Positions 8,670 to 16,808 of a DNA stretch of 56,412 nt are shown one piece after another. Origin of the DNA: Muribaculaceae bacterium (lineage in GTDB: Bacteria; Bacteroidota; Bacteroidia; Bacteroidales; Muribaculaceae). Location: positions 1-56,412 of the forward strand of contig JAFYYG010000044.1 of assembly GCA_017557625.1 (NCBI GenBank). The letters are read 5' to 3'. The translations under genes and the position numbers were made by a program. The notes under the pieces were generated by a model, which worked only from the letters and a program-made list of their open reading frames with translations, had not been told where the DNA came from and ran no database searches. Each line of letters starts with the position of its first letter. Position 1 is the stretch's first letter.

Positions 8670-8714
8670 AATAGTTTCAATTAATTAAAAGTTGATGATA
8701 TTTATTATTGTTGA

Positions 8715-8722
8715 CAAAATTA
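8715..8722 (-). promoter_or_regulatory. -7 element of the SH3-domain gene
   Basis: TAATTTTG on the minus strand, 45 bases before the ATG at 8669, fits TAnnTTTG. No convincing -33 box. Confidence 0.4.
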
Positions 8723-8767
8723 TGAATAATATTTTATTTTTCCAAGTTTTCATCTTCAAAAAATCAC

Positions 8768-8775
8768 TATCTTTG
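8768..8775 (+). promoter_or_regulatory. -7 element of the DUF2027-Smr gene
   Basis: TATCTTTG followed by C, 31 bases before the ATG at 8807. Confidence 0.5.
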
Positions 8776-8806
8776 CACTAATCAAAAACAGGAAAACGAT
8801 AAAATT

Positions 8807-9886
8807 ATGGTAAAAGTCAACGATATAGTGCGCTTTCTCAATGATGTGGGAGGCGGCAAGGTGACCCGTGTGGAGGGTAAGATGGTGTATGTGGAGGATG
8901 AGGACGGCTTTGAGCGTCCTGCCCTCGAGAAGGAGGTTGTGGTTGTGGATACCGCCAAGCCGCACCATGCCACCTACGAGAAACCGCTTGTGATAAAGAG
9001 CAAACTCGTGGAGCCCGATGTGCCTGAGCCTAAACCTGAGCCAAAGCCCATCGAACCCGTCTTTGAGACCGAGGAGGGCGAGGTGCTCAACATCGTGCTG
9101 GCATACGAGCCTAAAGAGATTAAGCACTTGAATACCACCACGTTCTACTCGATGCTTGTCAACGACAGCAACTATTTCCTATATTTCGCCTACATGACGC
9201 GTGGCGACGAAGACAAGGAGTGGACCACCCGCTATTATGACCTCGTGGAGCCAAACACTCAGGTGCCGCTTGACGAGTTTGGACACAACGACCTGAACTC
9301 AATGACTCACGTGGCTGTGCAGTACATCGCCTTCAAGCAAGGCAAGGGCTTTGTTCTCAAAAATCCCGCTTTGGTGCAGCTTCGCCTTGACGTGACGAAG
9401 TTCTACAAGCTGCACTGCTTCCACGAGACAGAATATTTCGACAGCCCAGTGTTGCAACTTGAAATCACCCGAAACGACCTGCCTACTAAGCCGTTGCGCA
9501 TCGACAGCAGCGCGCTTGAGAACGCCATGCGCGACAAGCGCCGCCGGGATGAGCGCCCTCAGCGCAAGCCCAAGCCAGTGCACAAGAAAAAGAAGATGGA
9601 AACCATCGTTCAAGACTTGCACATCCATGAACTTGTGGATAATACTGCCGGATTCTCAAACGCCGATATGCTCAACTACCAACTCGCCAAGTTCTGCGAG
9701 GTGATGAAGGCCAACGAGGACAACCTCGGTCAGAAAATCGTCTTCATCCACGGCAAGGGCGAGGGAGTGTTGCGCAAGGCAATCTTAGATGAGCTGAAGC
9801 GCAAATGGCCCGCATGCACTGTGCAAGACGCCAGTTTCCAGGAATACGGCTTTGGTGCGACACAAGTCACGATACATAAACATTGA
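8807..9886 (+). CDS. DUF2027 and Smr domain protein
   Basis: 359 residues, cytoplasmic. The first 60 residues (VNDIVRFLNDVGGGKVTRVE, then VEDEDGFERP) are the beta-barrel opening of the DUF2027 family found in Bacteroidota. A Pro/Glu/Lys linker precedes a central beta-rich domain (about 85-225). After an Arg/Lys-rich stretch, residues 268-358 form a Smr domain with HIHEL, the FIHGKGEG motif and a C-terminal strand ATQVTIH. Smr domains are nucleases or nucleic-acid binders related to the MutS2 tail. The sequence has no MutS ATPase, so a role in RNA or branched-DNA processing is only inference. It has its own promoter and a terminator at 9891. Confidence 0.85.
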   Translation: MVKVNDIVRFLNDVGGGKVTRVEGKMVYVEDEDGFERPALEKEVVVVDTAKPHHATYEKPLVIKSKLVEPDVPEPKPEPKPIEPVFETEEGEVLNIVLAYEPKEIKHLNTTTFYSMLVNDSNYFLYFAYMTRGDEDKEWTTRYYDLVEPNTQVPLDEFGHNDLNSMTHVAVQYIAFKQGKGFVLKNPALVQLRLDVTKFYKLHCFHETEYFDSPVLQLEITRNDLPTKPLRIDSSALENAMRDKRRRDERPQRKPKPVHKKKKMETIVQDLHIHELVDNTAGFSNADMLNYQLAKFCEVMKANEDNLGQKIVFIHGKGEGVLRKAILDELKRKWPACTVQDASFQEYGFGATQVTIHKH

Positions 9887-9890
9887 TAAA

Positions 9891-9920
9891 AAGCCCACCG
9901 TTGCAGGTGGGCTTATCTCT
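9891..9920. terminator. Bidirectional terminator
   Basis: AAGCCCACC and GGTGGGCTT form a perfect 9-bp stem with a 6-base loop between two convergent genes, with A- and T-rich flanks on both sides. Confidence 0.8.
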
Positions 9921-9940
9921 AACCTCTAAACTTAAATTGT

Positions 9941-10570
9941 TTAGGGGATGAACTTGCGTCCGTTCCACTTCAGTTTCTTCTGCTTCTTGGTTCCGTTGTC
10001 GTACCAGTAAGTGGCGATGATGTCTTTGCCGTTGCGTGGCAGAGAGTAGGAGACGTAAGCTCCATCCACACTAATTTTAGCATCGAAGCCAGGGGCTTCA
10101 CAATAGGTCATCTTCTTTGTGGCGTTGTTGTAACGATAGAACTGGATGCCGTCAAATTGCCCTGGGTCATACTTGCCATCCCTGAAGCATGCCACGTTGT
10201 AGGCAAACAACTTGTGCTTTCCGTCGGCTTCGTTCCAGTAGCACATTTCAACTCGCCCAAGGTCTTCATTTGATTCATTCATCTCCTGATGCTCAAAGAC
10301 CGCGTAGCCGTTTTTGTTGTCAACGGTGAGTGTCTCGCCTTTTTTCTGAGAAGCTCCCTGGCGATAAAGAGTCCAAGCTTGCTTGACGCTCGATTTAACC
10401 TCATCGAGGCAATCGTCAGAGTTCTCGTCATAGACGTAATCAGAAAGGAATGCCCACGCAAAGTCGCTGATGGTGGGCTTTGCGCCTTTATAGTTCACTT
10501 TGATGGCATCTTGTGCTGCCAGTGCTAACACGCAGCATGCAAAGATGATTGCCAATGATTTTCTTTTCAT
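9941..10570 (-). CDS. Secreted protein of unknown function
   Basis: 209 residues with a signal peptide (SLAIIFACCVLALAAQ). The mature part is mixed helix (about 33-75, AWAFLSDYVYDEN) then mainly beta strands with many aromatics: GYAVFEHQE, RVEMCYWNEADG, DGIQFYRYNN and IIATYWYDNGTKKQKKLKW. The repeated YWND/YWYDNG-like strands suggest a small beta-barrel or lipocalin-like fold, but I do not recognise the family. It has its own -33/-7 promoter and stands alone between a terminator and the divergent SusC gene. Confidence 0.75.
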   Translation of the reverse strand: MKRKSLAIIFACCVLALAAQDAIKVNYKGAKPTISDFAWAFLSDYVYDENSDDCLDEVKSSVKQAWTLYRQGASQKKGETLTVDNKNGYAVFEHQEMNESNEDLGRVEMCYWNEADGKHKLFAYNVACFRDGKYDPGQFDGIQFYRYNNATKKMTYCEAPGFDAKISVDGAYVSYSLPRNGKDIIATYWYDNGTKKQKKLKWNGRKFIP

Positions 10571-10601
10571 AACGTTAGTTTTTTGTTGAACAATTTCTTC
10601 G

Positions 10602-10634
10602 CAAAGATATAAAATATTTCATTCTCAAAACAAA
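10602..10634 (-). promoter_or_regulatory. -33/-7 promoter of the unknown secreted protein
   Basis: On the minus strand TTTG (10631-10634), 21 bases, TATCTTTG (10602-10609); 31 bases before the ATG at 10570. Confidence 0.55.
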
Positions 10635-10682
10635 TTAAAGAAAAAATATTCTCGTTTTTTATTTTTTAGTCCTGAAAAGTTG

Positions 10683-10690
10683 TATATTTG
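10683..10690 (+). promoter_or_regulatory. -7 element of the SusC/SusD operon
   Basis: TATATTTG, 45 bases before the SusC ATG, fits TAnnTTTG. Confidence 0.5.
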
Positions 10691-10735
10691 TAGCAAAAAA
10701 AGATTGTCTTTTCTTGAAACCTCAAAATTATATAT

Positions 10736-13435
10736 ATGGATAAAATTATGACATTACTTAAAATTACAGCTTTAGTAGCGGTGATGATGGCTTTTGTGTC
10801 ACATTCTTTGGCGCAAAATGTCAGTGACTCGACAGGTATGCGTCCTGCCAATCCTGCCGAAATCGTCACTGAAGACAACATGAACCGTGAACAGGTATCG
10901 ACAGCTCTCGACGCCATCAACGGCCGTGTGGCGGGTCTCACCATCACCAAGAGCGACAACGGCGTGGCGGCGCTGAATGCGGTGCGCGTACGAGGCACAA
11001 CGTCACTTACTGGCGGCAACGACCCGCTGATTATTATCGACGGTGTGATAGGCGACCTCACAACCCTGTCGTCGATTTATCCTGCCGACATCGAGAGTTT
11101 CAACATCCTCAAGGATGCCAGCGAGACGGCTCAGTATGGCTCTCGCGGTGCTGCGGGCGTAATTGAGGTTGTCACCAAGAAAGGCCGTTCGGGTAAGACC
11201 TCTATCAGTTACAACGGCAGTTACGGCTTCGGCAAGGTTTTCAAGAATCTCGATATGCTTGATGCCGCAAGATATAAAAGCGAAGTGACGAGTCGTGGCA
11301 TGATGCTCGTTGACAACGGCTTCAACACCAATTGGCAAAAAGCTATTGAGCAGACAGCGTTCCTGCAAGACCACCACATCGCCTTCTCGGGCGGCGGCAA
11401 TGACAATGGCTATCGTGTGTCGCTGGGATATGTGGATCATGCTGGTGTGATTCTTCATGAGAAGTCTCGCAATTTCACCAGCAACATGAGCATGTATCAG
11501 AATATGTTTGACGGAATGCTCAAGATTGACGTTGGTATGTTTGGAAGTCTGCAAAAGAACAAGACATCTATCTACGATGTGCAGAAGACATTCTATTCGG
11601 CAGCGACATTCAACCCCACCTTCGAGGCGGCTAAGAATGCCAGTGGCGGTTATGACGGTTTCGCTTACAGCAATCAGATAAACCATCCTTTGGCGTTGAT
11701 GGACAGCCGCACTCAGGATAACACTACGCACATCAGCACTCACGCCAAACTCACCTTCCGCTTGGCGCAAGGGCTTGATTTAGCCTTGTTTGGGGCCTAC
11801 AGCCACACCGAGGTTGAGCGTCAGCAATACTTGCCCACCAGCATCTGGGCACATGGTCAAGCCTATCGCAGCACTGCAAAGACCGAGTCGCTGCTTGGCA
11901 ACATCATCCTGACCTACGACAAATCATTTGGCTTGCATCATCTTAACGCTATGGCACTTGCCGAGGCACAACGCGACACCTATAGCGGCTTTTTCACCAC
12001 TACCACAAACTTTAACAACAATGCTGTAGGTTTTGATAACATTCAGGCTGGAGCGCTCACGTTGTGGGAAGGCACAGGCAGTTACCGCGAGAAGCCGTCG
12101 CTGGTGGCATTCATGGGGCGTGTGACCTATGATTATGACAACCGCTACAGTTTCACCGTTACGGCCCGCACCGACGGCTCATCGAAGTTTGGCGACAACA
12201 ACAAGTGGGGATTCTTCCCGTCGGCATCGGCAGCGTGGACCATCAGCAACGAGCAGTTCCTTCGCGACACGCAATGGCTCGATAACCTGAAGTTGAGGGT
12301 AGGGTATGGCCTTGCGGGAAATCAGGGCGGTATCGATTCCTACTCCAGCGCACGTTACGCGCAGCCCGCCGGCATAGCACCTGTTGGCAATGAGGCGTTA
12401 GTCACATTTGCTACTTTACGCAATGTGAACCCTGACCTCAAGTGGGAAGTGAAACGCACCTTCAATGCCGGCATCGACGCGGCATTCCTCGCTGGACGGC
12501 TATTCACCTCAATAGACTTCTATACCAGCAAGACCAGCGATATGCTTTATAACTATGGAGTGCCAGTGCCGCCGTTTACTTTCAACAGTCTGCTCGCAAA
12601 CATAGGCCAGATGCGCAACAGTGGTGTGGAGATTTCGCTTGGTGCCACTCCGTTCAAGACCAAAGACATGGAGTTGAACGTGAACATCAATCTGGCGTTC
12701 CAGCGTAACAAACTGCTCTCGCTTAGCGGAGAGTATCAAGGCTATCACATCGATGCCGATGACTATGTGGTAATCTCAAGCCTTAACGGAGCGGGATTCC
12801 ACGGTGGTGACAACAACATCGTCTATCAAATTGTGGGAGAACCGCTTGGTACATTCTATCTGCCACATTGCACAGGTCTGAAGGCAAATGATGACGGCAG
12901 TTATACTTATGACATTGAAGATATTGACGGCGACGGCATCATTGATCTCGAGAACGGCAAAGACCGACAGATTTGCGGACAAGCTACTCCAAAAGCTTTG
13001 CTGGGTACAAACTTCAGTTTCCGCTATAAGAACTTTGACATAGTGCTTCAGATGAACGGCGCATTCGGCCACAAAATCTACAACGGCACGTCGCTTACAT
13101 ATATGAACATGAACAGTCTGCCTGGATATAACGTGCTGAGCGATGCGCCCGAGCGCAACATTGCCGACCAGACTGCTACCGATTACTGGCTTGAGAACGG
13201 CGATTACCTCAATTTCGATTATCTCACTTTGGGGTGGAACGTCCCGGTTAAGTCAAAGCATGTCAGCAAACTGAGGCTTTCGCTCACGGTTGGCAACCTT
13301 GCCACCATCACCAGTTATAGCGGCCTTACGCCCATCATCAACAGCAACAGTGTTGACAGCACTCTTGGCGTTGACGACAAGAGAACTTATCCTTTGGCGC
13401 GCAACTACACATTGGGAGTAAACATCACATTCTAA
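10736..13435 (+). CDS. SusC/RagA-family TonB-dependent outer-membrane transporter
   Basis: 899 residues. A signal peptide (ITALVAVMMAFVSHSLAQ) is followed directly by the plug domain (about 45-155): ALDAINGRVAGLTI, NAVRVRGTTSLTGGNDPLII, DGVIGDL, FNILKDASETAQYGSRGAAG and VIEVVTKKG, all standard SusC plug motifs. The rest is a 22-strand barrel ending in an aromatic C-terminus (YTLGVNITF). SusC proteins normally have a carboxypeptidase-regulatory-like domain of about 80 residues before the plug; it is absent here, which explains the short length. SusC imports glycan or peptide pieces captured by its SusD partner, which starts 11 bases downstream. No anti-sigma factor, sensor or CAZyme gene is adjacent, so the substrate cannot be told. 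Confidence 0.93.
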   Translation: MDKIMTLLKITALVAVMMAFVSHSLAQNVSDSTGMRPANPAEIVTEDNMNREQVSTALDAINGRVAGLTITKSDNGVAALNAVRVRGTTSLTGGNDPLIIIDGVIGDLTTLSSIYPADIESFNILKDASETAQYGSRGAAGVIEVVTKKGRSGKTSISYNGSYGFGKVFKNLDMLDAARYKSEVTSRGMMLVDNGFNTNWQKAIEQTAFLQDHHIAFSGGGNDNGYRVSLGYVDHAGVILHEKSRNFTSNMSMYQNMFDGMLKIDVGMFGSLQKNKTSIYDVQKTFYSAATFNPTFEAAKNASGGYDGFAYSNQINHPLALMDSRTQDNTTHISTHAKLTFRLAQGLDLALFGAYSHTEVERQQYLPTSIWAHGQAYRSTAKTESLLGNIILTYDKSFGLHHLNAMALAEAQRDTYSGFFTTTTNFNNNAVGFDNIQAGALTLWEGTGSYREKPSLVAFMGRVTYDYDNRYSFTVTARTDGSSKFGDNNKWGFFPSASAAWTISNEQFLRDTQWLDNLKLRVGYGLAGNQGGIDSYSSARYAQPAGIAPVGNEALVTFATLRNVNPDLKWEVKRTFNAGIDAAFLAGRLFTSIDFYTSKTSDMLYNYGVPVPPFTFNSLLANIGQMRNSGVEISLGATPFKTKDMELNVNINLAFQRNKLLSLSGEYQGYHIDADDYVVISSLNGAGFHGGDNNIVYQIVGEPLGTFYLPHCTGLKANDDGSYTYDIEDIDGDGIIDLENGKDRQICGQATPKALLGTNFSFRYKNFDIVLQMNGAFGHKIYNGTSLTYMNMNSLPGYNVLSDAPERNIADQTATDYWLENGDYLNFDYLTLGWNVPVKSKHVSKLRLSLTVGNLATITSYSGLTPIINSNSVDSTLGVDDKRTYPLARNYTLGVNITF

Positions 13436-13446
13436 ACACAAGCAAT

Positions 13447-15075
13447 ATGAAACGCATTATTATATATTTTGGGGCAGTGCTAATATTCGCATTCACATCG
13501 TGCGACAAGTTTCTCGATGAGAACCCTACTGACCGAATAACCGACAGCGAGGCTTACAATACAGAGGGCGACCTCTATCGCAATGCTGTGGCGGCACTTT
13601 ATAAATATGTGGGTGGCAACAGCAACAGTCAGGGGTTGCAAGGCACTGGGCGAGGAGTCTATGACCTCAACACCTTCACCACCGACGAGGCCATTATGCC
13701 CACTCGTGGTGCCGACTGGTTTGACGGTGGTTTCTGGCAAGACCTCTTCACTCACCAATGGGGAACAAGCAATGGTGCCATCGACGGTACATGGGACTAC
13801 TTGTTCCAAGCCATCATCAAGTGCAACGAGTCGCTTGAGCATATCGATGCCTTCCTCGCGCTGCATCCGAGCAACGATAAGGTGGCTGCTTACCGCGCTG
13901 AGGTTCGTGGTCTCAGGGCTATGTTCTATTTCTACGCTATGGACCTATATGGCCGAGTGCCGATATTCACCAATTCAAGCCCCGATGTTGCCGACATGAA
14001 GCTGCAACCTCGCAGCAAAACCTTCGACTTCATTCGTGGCGAACTGCTCGACGTGCTGTTATTGCTAAGCCATGACCACAGCAATAAGCCTGGAGACTAT
14101 TACGGCCGATTCACGGAGCCAGTGGCATTATTCCTGCTCGCAAAGTTGGCACTCAACGCCGAGGTCTATACTCACGACAACTGGACTGATGCCTCATCAC
14201 GTCTCGATGGCAAGAACATCATGTGGACAATATACGGCAGCAATTACAACACTTGGGAAGCAACAATATACTTCTGCAATGAGTTGGAGCACTATGGTTA
14301 TACTCTCGACAGGGATTTCATCACGCCATTTTTAGTGAATAATGAAGCTTCTTCCGAGAATATTTTTACCATACCTATGGATAAATATCTCTACACCAAT
14401 CAGTATATCTACCTGTTCCGCTCACGACACTACAACCATGCCGCTGCGTTAGGGCTCAACGGCGAGAACGGATCGAGTGCAACAATTGAGGTGCTCAACA
14501 CTTTTAAATATGGCACAGCCGAAGAAGACCCGCGTTTCACGATGAGCTACTATGCGGGCGAGGTATATGATTATAATGGTAACCAAGTGCTGCTCGATGA
14601 CGGCACACCGCTGGTCTATGAGCCGTGGAAAGTGGCTCTTGACGTGAGCGGCAAGCCCTGGGAAAAGACGGCGGGAGCGAGAATGCGTAAATATGAGATT
14701 GACCGTACTGCAACTAAAGACGGAAATCAGAGCGACAACGACATCGTGCTCTTCCGTTATGCCGATGTGCTGCTGATGAAAGCCGAGGCACTGGTGAGAA
14801 ACGGACAAAGTGGCGACGAGCCGCTCAACATGGTGCGTGACCGTGTGGGAGCGCCACACCGCAGTGCCACTCTCGCCACTATTCTTGATGAGAGAATGCT
14901 AGAACTTGCATGGGAGGGATGGCGCCGCAACGACCTGGTGCGTTTCGGTCTCTTCACAAGAGCCTATACCGACCGTCCGCAACTTCCTGGCGAGGCAAGT
15001 GGCTACACCACAGTGTTCCCCATCCCCGGCAAAATCGTCGCCCTGACAGGTGGCACGCAAAATCCTGGATATTAA
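13447..15075 (+). CDS. SusD/RagB-family substrate-binding lipoprotein
   Basis: 542 residues. The N-terminus is a lipoprotein signal ending FAFTSC-DKFLDENPTD, with the lipobox cysteine at about 19. Residues 30-330 have the SusD helical TPR-like scaffold (GTWDYLFQAIIKCNESLEHI, YRAEVRGLRAMFYFYAMDLYG). The C-terminal part has the usual closing motif VLLMKAEALVRNG, then ERMLELAWEGWRRNDLVRFG near 485-510. SusD caps the SusC barrel on the cell surface and binds the nutrient. It is co-transcribed with susC. I see no terminator downstream; the 65 bases to the convergent gene are a microrepeat. Confidence 0.93.
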   Translation: MKRIIIYFGAVLIFAFTSCDKFLDENPTDRITDSEAYNTEGDLYRNAVAALYKYVGGNSNSQGLQGTGRGVYDLNTFTTDEAIMPTRGADWFDGGFWQDLFTHQWGTSNGAIDGTWDYLFQAIIKCNESLEHIDAFLALHPSNDKVAAYRAEVRGLRAMFYFYAMDLYGRVPIFTNSSPDVADMKLQPRSKTFDFIRGELLDVLLLLSHDHSNKPGDYYGRFTEPVALFLLAKLALNAEVYTHDNWTDASSRLDGKNIMWTIYGSNYNTWEATIYFCNELEHYGYTLDRDFITPFLVNNEASSENIFTIPMDKYLYTNQYIYLFRSRHYNHAAALGLNGENGSSATIEVLNTFKYGTAEEDPRFTMSYYAGEVYDYNGNQVLLDDGTPLVYEPWKVALDVSGKPWEKTAGARMRKYEIDRTATKDGNQSDNDIVLFRYADVLLMKAEALVRNGQSGDEPLNMVRDRVGAPHRSATLATILDERMLELAWEGWRRNDLVRFGLFTRAYTDRPQLPGEASGYTTVFPIPGKIVALTGGTQNPGY

Positions 15076-15079
15076 CAGT

Positions 15080-15129
15080 AGAATACTCGAACATTCGAAT
15101 ACTCGAAAATTCGAACATTCGATTACTCA
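15080..15129. repeat. GAATACTCGAA-type microrepeat array
   Basis: Five to six imperfect 8-9 base units (ACTCGAAT/ATTCGAAC) fill the gap between two convergent genes. Related arrays occur at 43515-43551 and 51221-51247. Confidence 0.75.
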
Positions 15130-15140
15130 AGCTATGATGA

Positions 15141-15902
15141 CTAATAAACCACTTGCAGCCAGTTGCTCTGGTAGCGGGTGTTGAAGAAGTGTTCGGAGAG
15201 CTCTTTTGTGGGCTTTCCGTTCTCTCGCACCCATCCCCATGCCCAAGAGCCCATGTCAAGGTAAAGGGCCTGATTGGCGCCAAGAGATACCAGTGCATCT
15301 ATAAATTCTCCACAACACATGGGCTCGTCGCCCTGCACGATGGCGAAGCTGCCGTCGCTCATCACGCAAGCGGCGCGATAGATGATATGCGCCTTTCGGT
15401 CGCGGATGGCTTTGGGGATACGCTCCACTATACCCTTTCCGTTCTCCATAATAAGACATTGCTGGAACAGGAAGCCTTTGCCTTTTACAGCAGCTTCAAT
15501 CGACTCTTCAAGGAAACTGTTGCTCTTGATGGTCACTTTGTTGTCAAGAATAAGCATGTGACCAGTTGCTGTGACATCATCATAGCCCTTAATGCGCTCG
15601 CCAGCTACCACATGGTCGCCGCACACGTCCATCGATTCGGTGTCGAGGGTGAACGCTGCCGCCACGTTGAGCACAATGTTATCATCGTCGATGCTTGGCG
15701 CTCCTTTGAAGTCGCTTTGCTTATGGCTCACGAAACGCACTTGGGATTTCTCGTCTGGTTTCATCACCATGAGTTTATGTCCATCGGCTTCAATATTATT
15801 CACTGTCATCATTTCACTGCTCTTTACAAGTAAAGACTTAGTGCCACACCCCATGAGAGTCACGGGCAAAACACCAAGCAATATCCATTTAAAGATCTTC
15901 AT
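15141..15902 (-). CDS. Putative phosphodiester glycosidase-family (NAGPA-like) lipoprotein
   Basis: 253 residues. The N-terminus is a lipoprotein signal with lipobox LMGC at about 19. The C-terminal half resembles the phosphodiester glycosidase (NAGPA) family: FQQCLIMENGKG, RAACVMSDGSFAIVQGDEP and especially LGANQALYLDMGSW, which corresponds to the family's conserved A-x-N/Y-LDGG segment, and an NWL end. The usual GG is MG here. Family members in eukaryotes uncover mannose 6-phosphate; bacterial relatives act on exopolysaccharide or wall phosphodiesters. The assignment rests on these motifs only. It has its own promoter and converges on the SusD gene. Confidence 0.65.
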   Translation of the reverse strand: MKIFKWILLGVLPVTLMGCGTKSLLVKSSEMMTVNNIEADGHKLMVMKPDEKSQVRFVSHKQSDFKGAPSIDDDNIVLNVAAAFTLDTESMDVCGDHVVAGERIKGYDDVTATGHMLILDNKVTIKSNSFLEESIEAAVKGKGFLFQQCLIMENGKGIVERIPKAIRDRKAHIIYRAACVMSDGSFAIVQGDEPMCCGEFIDALVSLGANQALYLDMGSWAWGWVRENGKPTKELSEHFFNTRYQSNWLQVVY

Positions 15903-15916
15903 AGAATATTTTTTTG

Positions 15917-15924
15917 CAAAGTTA
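15917..15924 (-). promoter_or_regulatory. -7 element of the NAGPA-like gene
   Basis: TAACTTTG followed by C on the minus strand, 14 bases before the ATG at 15902; the leader would be very short. Confidence 0.45.
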
Positions 15925-15966
15925 AGACTTTTCTTTAAATAATTCCCTATAATTTATATAGTGCTC

Positions 15967-15997
15967 TTGCAAATGACAAGGAAAAATGGTACATTTG
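15967..15997 (+). promoter_or_regulatory. -33/-7 promoter of the sdhCAB operon
   Basis: TTG (15967-15969), 20 bases, TACATTTG (15990-15997), giving a leader of about 85 bases before sdhC. Confidence 0.6.
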
Positions 15998-16089
15998 CAC
16001 TTTAATTCCACCGTGTTTGTTCGCTGGCGGATACTATTGTATTGAAAATTAATTAACTAAATCAATTAATAACTAAATTCAAAACTACT

Positions 16090-16770
16090 ATGTGGTTATT
16101 TAACTCTTCGATAGGTAGGAAAGTGGTGATGAGTGTCACTGGTCTTTTCCTTATCCTATTTCTAACTTTCCATGCGCTGATGAACGCTGTGGCAGTCTTT
16201 TCGCTTGATGCTTATGAGGCTGTGTGCGAGTTTCTTGGCGCTAACTGGTATGCCCTCTTGGGCACTGCGCTTCTTGCCGCAGGTTTTGTGATTCACATCA
16301 TCTATGCTTTCTGGCTCACGTTTCAGAATCGCAACGCGCGTGGCAGTAACAACTATGCTGTTACCAAGCGCCCTAAGAGCGTGGAGTGGGCATCTCAGAA
16401 CATGCTCGTGCTGGGTATCATTGTGGCGTGCTTCCTCGTGTTGCACCTCTATCACTTTTGGGCAAAGATGCAATTGCCAGAGATTATGGGCAAAGCTCCC
16501 GACTCGGGTTATGCCGCTCTGAAGGCAACCTTCGAGCAGGCATGGGTTCTGCCGGTTTATCTGATTGGCTTCTTTGCCGTATGGTTCCACATCACTCACG
16601 GCTTCTGGAGTGCTTTCCAGTCGATTGGTGTTAACAACGACAAGTGGCTCAACCGCTGGAAATGCATTGGCTGGTTCTGGGCTACCTGTGTCATGGTGCT
16701 CTTTGCTGTTTGCGCTATCGCTCTTACTGGCAAGTTTGCCTGGGGATGGACATGCGTGGGTGGATGCTAA
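16090..16770 (+). CDS. sdhC: Succinate dehydrogenase/fumarate reductase cytochrome b subunit
   Basis: 226 residues with five predicted membrane helices, the layout of the single-subunit diheme cytochrome b anchor (B. subtilis/W. succinogenes type). It starts with SSIGRKVVMSVTGLFLILFL, where helix I begins. Histidines that could ligate heme lie in helices I (TFHALMN), II (FVIHIIYAF), IV (HLYHFW) and V (WFHITHGFW). It passes electrons between the menaquinone pool and the iron-sulfur subunit in the inner membrane. It is the first gene of the operon, 38 bases before sdhA. In gut Bacteroidales the complex works mainly as a fumarate reductase. Confidence 0.92.
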   Translation: MWLFNSSIGRKVVMSVTGLFLILFLTFHALMNAVAVFSLDAYEAVCEFLGANWYALLGTALLAAGFVIHIIYAFWLTFQNRNARGSNNYAVTKRPKSVEWASQNMLVLGIIVACFLVLHLYHFWAKMQLPEIMGKAPDSGYAALKATFEQAWVLPVYLIGFFAVWFHITHGFWSAFQSIGVNNDKWLNRWKCIGWFWATCVMVLFAVCAIALTGKFAWGWTCVGGC

Positions 16771-16808
16771 AAAATGCTGAGTAATTAATCATTTAAAATT
16801 TTACGAAA

